The notes beneath the pieces were generated by a model. It searched no databases. It was given only the letters and a program-made list of their open reading frames with translations, and was not told where the DNA came from. Shown piece by piece: positions 58,370-64,000 of a DNA stretch of 64,000 nucleotides. The translations under genes and the position numbers were made by a program. Every line of letters starts with the position of its first letter. Position 1 is the stretch's first letter. Source of the stretch: Candidatus Wolframiiraptor gerlachensis (GTDB lineage: Archaea > Thermoproteota > Nitrososphaeria_A > Caldarchaeales > Wolframiiraptoraceae); the NCBI GenBank assembly GCA_021323375.2, contig JAJPCT020000017.1:1-64000 (forward strand), written 5' to 3'.

Positions 58370-60052
58370 ATGAGTAGGAAGATAGGTTTTAATAGAAAGA
58401 TCTCACGTAGAGAGGCTATTTCGACTGCTGGTAAGATTGCTATTAGTGCTGTTGTGGCGGGTGTTGTTGCTGGTGTTGGTGGATATTATGCTGGGAGCGC
58501 GGCCGCTGCGCCGACAACGGTGGAGAGAACAGTTACTCATACCGTAACCGCTGCAGAGAGGACCGTGACAACCACTGTGACAGCTCCCGGAGTCACTGCA
58601 ACCGTCACTGCTCCCGCAGCCACTGTAACGGTGACGAAGACTGTCGCGGCGCCAGTGGCTGCAAGGCCCTATGAGGGTGTAAAGTTGACGGTCTTATGTC
58701 ATACTGGTGTCCAGGCAGGGCCGTGGCACGCGTACAAGGAGGATATAAAGAACTTATATGGTATAGATCTAGAGGTTGTCGAGGCTCCACCCGAGGAGCT
58801 TTATTCTAAGGGTCTCCTCGGATTAAAGTCTAAGCCGGCAGATTATGATCTCGTGCAGTTTAACTCAGCTTGGATTGGAGACTTCGAACCATATCTGCAG
58901 CCATTGGACGAATATGTTCAGAAGGCTGATCCAGGATGGGGCGATGTTCTTCCAGGATTCCGACTATTCCGAAGCATGTGGGCCGGCAAGATCTACTCTT
59001 GGACACTTGACGGAGATACATTCATGTTCTACTATCGAAAAGATCTCTTCGACCACCCCGAGGAGAAGGAGGAGTTCCGCAAGAGATATGGCTATGAACT
59101 CGGCCCGCCGAAGACCTGGGATCAGGTGCGTGATATTGCTGAGTTCTTCACTAGAAAAGCCGGAGATAGGCTTGCTGGAAGCAAGCTATTGAAAGACTTT
59201 TATGGCTATGCTGACCAAGCTAAGAGGGGAAGAGTATACTACTGGTATCTCTTCAGGTGGATACCTTATAGAGCTGCTGAGGAGGGCGGTATCCCACACT
59301 ACTTTGACCCAGATACCATGAAGCCGTTGATAAATACGCCTGCATCTGTTAAGGCACTAGAGGCGATGAGAGATATATTAAAGTTCTCACCACCAGGCGT
59401 TCTCGGATTTGAGTGGACGGAGCTATTCACAGCAGCCATGAGCGATAGCGTCATCGCCATGTGGATTCACTGGCCTGACGAGGGAGACAGGTTCCAGGAC
59501 AAGCTCCAGCCATTACCAGTTGAGAACCCGCCGAAACCACAGCTGGGATTCGCCCCAACGCCAGGAGTTGAAAAAGATGGCAAACTATATCGGTATACCC
59601 TCATTGATACTGCTTGGGAGCTAGGGATTGCTAAGAATAGCAGGAATCCAGAGGCGGCCTATGCGGTTCTATATTTCTTGATGAGGTCTGATAATGCCTT
59701 GGAGAGGGTTATGGCGCCAACAGCTAAGGTGCCGAGCTCGAATCATGATCCATATGCCTACTCGCAGTTCTACTCTCCAAGATGGCGTGCTGAGAAGCCA
59801 TGGGTTGGGCCGTTCCTAGATGCTGAGCTTGAGGCGCTGAAGAATCCATATCCGCTGCTCAGGATACCGGGAGGCTTTGAGTATCTAGATGCGCTGGATC
59901 TAGCTGTATCAGAGTGCCTAGCCGGAGCGAAGGATGCTAAGAGCGCTCTAGATGAGGCTGCTGCAAAGTGGGAGGAGATAACAGACAGGCTTGGAAGAGA
60001 GAGGCAGAAAGAGTTCTACCACAAGATGTGGATGGTGCCGCTAGTCTTCTAA
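58370..60052 (+). CDS. Tat-type extracellular sugar-binding protein (ABC importer)
   Basis: A ~560-residue family 1-like solute-binding protein. The N-terminus carries a twin-arginine signal (ISRREAIS) plus a hydrophobic stretch (IAISAVVAGVVAGVGGYYAG), then a Thr/Val-rich linker of ~45 residues (TVTHTVTAAERTVTTTV). The binding domain has YDLVQFNSAWIGDFEPYLQPLDEYV, GKIYSWTLDGDTFMFYYRKDLF and AAYAVLYFLMRSDNA. It is followed by two permeases in the same direction, forming a sugar/oligosaccharide importer. The ligand is unknown. A cleavage site is not obvious; the protein may stay anchored by its signal helix. Confidence 0.9.
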   Translation: MSRKIGFNRKISRREAISTAGKIAISAVVAGVVAGVGGYYAGSAAAAPTTVERTVTHTVTAAERTVTTTVTAPGVTATVTAPAATVTVTKTVAAPVAARPYEGVKLTVLCHTGVQAGPWHAYKEDIKNLYGIDLEVVEAPPEELYSKGLLGLKSKPADYDLVQFNSAWIGDFEPYLQPLDEYVQKADPGWGDVLPGFRLFRSMWAGKIYSWTLDGDTFMFYYRKDLFDHPEEKEEFRKRYGYELGPPKTWDQVRDIAEFFTRKAGDRLAGSKLLKDFYGYADQAKRGRVYYWYLFRWIPYRAAEEGGIPHYFDPDTMKPLINTPASVKALEAMRDILKFSPPGVLGFEWTELFTAAMSDSVIAMWIHWPDEGDRFQDKLQPLPVENPPKPQLGFAPTPGVEKDGKLYRYTLIDTAWELGIAKNSRNPEAAYAVLYFLMRSDNALERVMAPTAKVPSSNHDPYAYSQFYSPRWRAEKPWVGPFLDAELEALKNPYPLLRIPGGFEYLDALDLAVSECLAGAKDAKSALDEAAAKWEEITDRLGRERQKEFYHKMWMVPLVF

Positions 60053-60117
60053 ACCACCAAATTTTTTATATTTCTTTCCAGCTCTAAAAATAGAACATAA
60101 CCTAAGGGGTGGATTGT

Positions 60118-60972
60118 ATGCGTGAGAGAAGAACAGCGTATATGTTTGTCCTTCCGGCCCTAATCCTATTAATAGCGGCCGTAATCTTCCCTATGGTTTT
60201 CTCGATAAATGTTGCTCTTAGAAAGTATGATCTAAGGCTTCCCACGGAGGATTATCCATTCATTGGGATAGATAATTTCCTGAGAGCGGCTCGTGACAAG
60301 TACTTCCTTAACTCATTACTCATCACATTACAATTTGTCGTCATGGGGATAGCTTTACAATTCCCGATAGGGCTTGGTGTTGCCGTTCTCTTAAGCAGGT
60401 TTAGGTGGAGGCGCTATGTCTTACCAGCGATAGCAATCCCAGTCTTAACACCTCCCATCGTCGCCGGCTACATGGGAATAATACTTTTTCACCCGGATGG
60501 CGTCGTGAATTATTTCCTAAGCTTATTTGGCGCATCAAAGATCCCCTGGTATTCAAGGCCGGATACAGCCCTAATCACATGTGTCTTAATAGATACTTGG
60601 CAATGGTATCCCTTCATAACGTTAATACTTCTTGCCGGAATACTCTCAATACCCCCGGAATACATTGAGGCGGCGCGAATAGATGGAGCTTCGGAAAGAT
60701 CGATCTTTAGGCATGTCATTCTCCCGATGCTGAGGGGCGTGATAGCGGTGGCGCTCATCTTCAGAATGCTTGAAATGCTCAGGGTCTTCGACGTAATATA
60801 TATCGTGACTTATGGTGGTCCTGGAACCGCTACTCAAGTAACAAACTTCTATGGCTATCTTGTGGGATTTCATTACTGGGATCTTGGATATGCGGCAGCG
60901 ATGGGCTGGATCCTCGTAATAATATTGAGCATATTAGTGACTTATTACATGAGGGCGTTTAGGGTGAGTTGA
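60118..60972 (+). CDS. sugar ABC transporter permease (MalF-like)
   Basis: A ~284-residue inner-membrane permease with six helices. The EAA loop that contacts the ATPase is PEYIEAARIDGASERSIFRHVILPML. Start ATG 60118 is favoured over TTG 60109 because GGGGTGG lies ~5 bases upstream. It starts 65 bases after the binding-protein gene and ends 1 base before the second permease. Confidence 0.92.
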   Translation: MRERRTAYMFVLPALILLIAAVIFPMVFSINVALRKYDLRLPTEDYPFIGIDNFLRAARDKYFLNSLLITLQFVVMGIALQFPIGLGVAVLLSRFRWRRYVLPAIAIPVLTPPIVAGYMGIILFHPDGVVNYFLSLFGASKIPWYSRPDTALITCVLIDTWQWYPFITLILLAGILSIPPEYIEAARIDGASERSIFRHVILPMLRGVIAVALIFRMLEMLRVFDVIYIVTYGGPGTATQVTNFYGYLVGFHYWDLGYAAAMGWILVIILSILVTYYMRAFRVS

Positions 60973-60973
60973 G

Positions 60974-61789
60974 ATGAGGAGAACAAGTCTAATGGAGGTC
61001 GCTAAGATAATCTTGGTCGCAATAATCCTCCTCATAACCCTCTTCCCAATCTATTGGATGATTATAACATCGTTAGAACCATGGGAGCTGGTTCTCGTAT
61101 GGCCTCCAGCCTTCCTTCCAAGACAATTGACTATAGAGTATTGGGAGTGGGCTGGATCCCGGTTCCTCCTTCCACTACGAAACTCATTAATAATTGCTGG
61201 ATCGACCACAGCAATATCGGTTGCGCTGGGATTCCCTGCAGCATATAGTTTCTCTAGATTCCGTATAGGCGGGACAACTCTGCCATTCTGGGTCCTCTCA
61301 TTAAGATTCCTGCCAGGGATCGTGCCATGCGTAGCCTTCTACATACTCTTCAGATTCCTCGGTCTTCTCGACACCCACCTAGCAGTGATAATCGCCCACC
61401 TACTGATAACATTACCCTTCTCAGTATGGATGTTTAAGGTCTTTTTAGACGCCGTGCCAAGAGACCTTGAAGAGGCGGCCCTCGTGGATGGATGCACATA
61501 CTCCCAAGTTCTGATAAGGATCATCTTACCAATAGCTCTACCCTCAATAGCCGTCGTAGCGCTCTTCAGCTTCACCTGGTCTTGGAACGAGTTCATGATG
61601 GCCCTAATCCTTACAAAGTCTCAGGCATACACTCTCCCCGTAATGATCGCCGGCTTCCGAGGCGCAGGAATGATCTGGGGAGGCGTATCCGCTGGAGCAC
61701 TACTCTCATTAATCCCCGCAATAATATTAGCCATCTTCTTCCAAAGATACCTAGTCGCCGGGTTAACCATGGGAGCTGTCAAAGGTTAG
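60974..61789 (+). CDS. sugar ABC transporter permease (MalG-like)
   Basis: A 271-residue permease with six helices and the EAA loop LEEAALVDGCTYSQVLIRIILPIALPSIAVV. N-terminal ILLITLFPIYWMIITSLEPWE is typical of MalG-type subunits. It is the last gene of the operon. No sugar-type ATPase (MalK/MsmX-like) follows, so the transporter must use an ATPase encoded elsewhere. Confidence 0.92.
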   Translation: MRRTSLMEVAKIILVAIILLITLFPIYWMIITSLEPWELVLVWPPAFLPRQLTIEYWEWAGSRFLLPLRNSLIIAGSTTAISVALGFPAAYSFSRFRIGGTTLPFWVLSLRFLPGIVPCVAFYILFRFLGLLDTHLAVIIAHLLITLPFSVWMFKVFLDAVPRDLEEAALVDGCTYSQVLIRIILPIALPSIAVVALFSFTWSWNEFMMALILTKSQAYTLPVMIAGFRGAGMIWGGVSAGALLSLIPAIILAIFFQRYLVAGLTMGAVKG

Positions 61790-61957
61790 CTTAAATGAGG
61801 TTTTACAGCCTAATAATCCCTCCCAACACCATTTTATAGAGTAATCCCAACCACAATCATAAAATTTGAAAGTCCCAAAACTCTTCGACGACACCGTAAG
61901 CTTGAGAGACGCCGAGCACTAGACAGGATTAGGCTGGAGGGAGCCGAAGATTGCTGA

Positions 61958-62398
61958 TTAGCCTATTACTTCAACTGGGGTAGGTGCTACGATGAATTTT
62001 TGAGCTTCGAGAAGTGGTGGATCGGTAATCAGGAATAGGTTTACGACTGTTCCGGGTTCATAGGTGTGGGGTAGAGGTACTCGAAGGGCTGCTCTCTGCC
62101 CTACTTTAACGATTGTTGTTCCAAGCATTCCCTCAACGGGCAAATCTATCCGCTCTTTATCCAAAACTATCGCTTTTATAACAAAATCCACCGTGCCGGT
62201 ATTTTGCACCGTGAATGTGATGTAAGCCTCTCCCGAGTTTGGATTCACATATATGGTATTCTGCATGACAGTATAGTCCACCCTCTCTGCAGGTTTTACT
62301 ATGAAGAAGGAATATGCGAAGATTATCATTGTGCAGATAAGCAAGCATAGAACTATCCCCATAGTTATGCTAATCGTGCCGCCCCCTTTACTGTTCAT
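61958..62398 (-). CDS. single-span membrane protein in ribose-type ABC operon
   Basis: A 146-residue protein with one N-terminal hydrophobic helix (ITMGIVLCLLICTMIIFAYSFFIV) and an external beta-rich domain (VNPNSGEAYITFTVQNTGTVDFVIKAIVLDKERIDLP), similar in style to archaeal FxLD/pilin-like or CARDB-type surface proteins. Its start overlaps the permease stop by 4 bases, so it belongs to the RbsC-RbsA-type operon. It could assist the missing binding protein. The family is not recognised. Confidence 0.65.
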   Translation of the reverse strand: MNSKGGGTISITMGIVLCLLICTMIIFAYSFFIVKPAERVDYTVMQNTIYVNPNSGEAYITFTVQNTGTVDFVIKAIVLDKERIDLPVEGMLGTTIVKVGQRAALRVPLPHTYEPGTVVNLFLITDPPLLEAQKFIVAPTPVEVIG

Positions 62399-63372
62399 TT
62401 AACAAACACCCCCGCCCTTCTCATAGCTAAAGCTGCAACGAGGAGAATAATTCCTCTTACTACATATTGCATGAAGCCGCCTATCCCTGCAAGAACCATA
62501 ATATTCAATATTGATGTCATGATAAAGGCGCCTATCGCTGTGGCTATCAAACTACCTGTTCCACCGGTAAGGGCTACACCGCCAACCACAACCGCCGCGA
62601 TAACATCAAGCTCATATCCTAGCCCTGAGTGGGGGTATCCGGCCCCAAGCCTAACTCCAAGCACGTAACCAGCGATAGCGGAGCAAACGCCTGAAAAAAC
62701 AAAAGCAAGATTCTTTACACCAGAGTTATCGACCCCTAGATTTCTAACAGCGAGCTCATTTGAGCCTGTAGCTCTGACATAGAGGCCTAACCGTGTTTTC
62801 TCAAAGAATAGAGTTAATATTACTAAAGCAATGAGATAAATCCAGAATATTATGGGAACGCCATAAAGAACCTCATTTAATCTGAGAAACTCTTCATTAT
62901 AGACTGGTATATTCAAGCCACCGGAAATTATGTAGGCTATCCCTCGAACAACGGTTAACGTTCCAAGTGTAACCACAAATGAAGGTATCCGGAGTTTTGT
63001 CACGAAGATGCCATTGGTCAGACCTATAATGCCGCCAATCGTCATCACTGAGAAGAGGGCCATATAAGGCGAGAAGTTATATTGAGCTATCAGTATCGCT
63101 GCTACAACATTGGCTAGTCCGATAATGGATCCGACCGATAAATCTATGCTTCCAGAAAGTATGACAAAGGCCTCTCCAAGAGCGGCAATCGCGATTACGC
63201 TTACCTGGCCAAGAAGCATGGTTATGTTTTGGGGCAGATAGAATTGTGGCGTGACCACAGCAGCCAAGATTAGAATACCAATAAATCCCGTCAACGATTT
63301 AAGCTCATCTATTGATGCATACTTTTCCTTTATCGTTGTAAGTAACCTGGAGTAAAAAGTATTCCGAGCCAT
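62395..63372 (-). CDS. ribose/xylose-type ABC transporter permease (RbsC-like)
   Basis: A 325-residue permease of the carbohydrate uptake-2 class with 8-10 helices. Family signatures are FVILSGSIDLSVGSIIGLANVVAA, LRIPSFVVTLGTLTVVRGIAYI, YVRATGSNELAVRNLGVD and YELDVIAAVVVGGVALTGGTGS. It starts 4 bases after the ATPase stop and is coupled to the downstream single-span protein. The nucleoside or sugar substrate is not resolved. Confidence 0.92.
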   Translation of the reverse strand: MARNTFYSRLLTTIKEKYASIDELKSLTGFIGILILAAVVTPQFYLPQNITMLLGQVSVIAIAALGEAFVILSGSIDLSVGSIIGLANVVAAILIAQYNFSPYMALFSVMTIGGIIGLTNGIFVTKLRIPSFVVTLGTLTVVRGIAYIISGGLNIPVYNEEFLRLNEVLYGVPIIFWIYLIALVILTLFFEKTRLGLYVRATGSNELAVRNLGVDNSGVKNLAFVFSGVCSAIAGYVLGVRLGAGYPHSGLGYELDVIAAVVVGGVALTGGTGSLIATAIGAFIMTSILNIMVLAGIGGFMQYVVRGIILLVAALAMRRAGVFVK

Positions 63373-63376
63373 TCTC

Positions 63377-64000
63377 TCACAACCTCATTAATCTTACAAG
63401 CTCTACAGGATTTGTCTCCTCCGGCATTTTCTCAGCTATAATTCTTCCACTCCGCATCACAAGTATTCTGTCAGAGTACCTAATTATAGCATTTAGATCG
63501 TGAGCCACATATATCCCACCAATCATCTTGGTCTTTATCAATTGTTTTACAAAGTTCATCACCTGTTCTGATGCTCCTGCAGATAAGTTGGCTGTAGGCT
63601 CGTCCAGAAGCAGCACCTTAGGATCGAACATGAGTGTTCTTAGTATCGCGACCATCTGCTGCTGCCCTCCTGATAGAAATCTTACTTTCTTTTCAATGCT
63701 CGGAATATCGAATTTTAGATCCTTTAACTTCTCTTTCAAGATCTTTTTCATGAGCTTGTAATTCAAGAATTCGCCCGATACGATTTCCCTGCCCAAGAAG
63801 ACATTTTGTGTAACATTTAAGTCGGGACATAACATGAAGTCCTGAAAGACCATCTCAATGCCTGCTTTTCTAGCATCCATAGGGCTTTTAAATTTCACCT
63901 CCTTTTTCTCTAGAAATATTTTACCTGAGTCGGGGGAATATACCCCGGCAATTATCTTCAATAATGTCGATTTTCCTGCCCCATTATCTCCGATGATTGC
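63377..64000 (-). CDS. ABC transporter ATP-binding protein (RbsA/FrcA-like), partial
   Basis: Partial at the window edge. The minus-strand frame continues to base 64000 with Walker A GDNGAGKSTLLKIIAG at its beginning, so the TTG start in the ORF track (63961) is not real. Signature FLSGGQQQMVAILRTL, Walker B VLLLDEPTANLS and H-loop YVAHDLNAIIRYSDRIL are present. About 205 residues are visible. It ends with a single ATPase domain, unlike the duplicated RbsA, so it resembles FrcA-type ATPases. It heads the operon with the RbsC-like permease. Confidence 0.93.
   Translation of the reverse strand, partial: AIIGDNGAGKSTLLKIIAGVYSPDSGKIFLEKKEVKFKSPMDARKAGIEMVFQDFMLCPDLNVTQNVFLGREIVSGEFLNYKLMKKILKEKLKDLKFDIPSIEKKVRFLSGGQQQMVAILRTLMFDPKVLLLDEPTANLSAGASEQVMNFVKQLIKTKMIGGIYVAHDLNAIIRYSDRILVMRSGRIIAEKMPEETNPVELVRLMRL

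Overview
The window looks like a chromosome segment from a hyperthermophilic archaeon of the Aigarchaeota (Ca. Caldiarchaeum-like) group. Archaeal markers are glycerol-1-phosphate dehydrogenase, GatDE, EndA, L10e, L21e, RpoF, Cgi121 and Pst genes with TATA-box promoters. Reverse gyrase indicates hyperthermophily. The lineage is suggested by a eukaryote-like ubiquitin gene set (Ubl, E2, E1, RING protein, divergent JAMM/Rpn11 protease), arranged as known for Ca. Caldiarchaeum subterraneum. The lineage is an inference from gene content, not from a phylogeny.

Layout. 0-0.8 kb: non-coding DNA rich in inverted repeats. 0.8-9.1 kb (minus strand): QueT-like permease, aldo/keto reductase, MarC, a PqqD-like protein, an unknown protein, a HAD phosphatase and reverse gyrase. 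9.2-13.1 kb: a MoaD-like GG-ended protein and Cgi121, then the information-processing run L21e-RpoF-DUF655-KsgA-L10e-RNase HI. 13.3-18.8 kb: the ubiquitin locus, with two coiled-coil proteins and a second, membrane-anchored RING protein just downstream. 18.8-27.7 kb: GlyRS, a PhoU-like DUF47 protein, EndA, ProC, G1P dehydrogenase, the archaeal HMG-CoA synthase/thiolase/DUF35 trio and an Lrp regulator. 27.7-29.6 kb: CdvC (Vps4) and CdvB (ESCRT-III). 29.7-34.2 kb: HerA-NurA, then four related small proteins that join a short N-terminal strand domain to winged-helix-like C-termini. 34.3-43.3 kb: GatDE, an aminotransferase, a methyltransferase, a nucleotidyltransferase/kinase-like fusion, a TldE/PmbA protein and a nucleotidyltransferase. 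43.6-51.6 kb: class III aminotransferase, a cysteine-containing unknown, a GlnA/PuuA-like ligase, an APC permease, a metallophosphoesterase and a gamma-glutamyltransferase, possibly a gamma-glutamylated amine pathway. 51.7 kb: an intron-containing tRNA, best read as Thr(GGT). 52.5-56.9 kb: the pstSCAB-phoU operon. 57-64 kb: a frameshifted membrane-anchored metallo-beta-lactamase-fold gene, a Tat-type sugar-binding protein with two permeases, and a ribose-type ABC system cut by the window edge.

Most notable points. The ubiquitin-like modifier ends directly in Gly-Gly with no tail to remove. The E1 ends in a domain that visibly resembles that modifier. A membrane RING protein lies next door. 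The JAMM gene is flanked by two copies of a ~57-bp repeat. The thiolase of the mevalonate trio has Glu where the nucleophilic Cys should be. A perfect palindrome sits between the TATA box and the start of one member of the winged-helix family at the divergent nurA promoter. Two genes show single-base frameshifts (APC permease 3' end; MBL gene). No CRISPR array or intact insertion sequence was seen.
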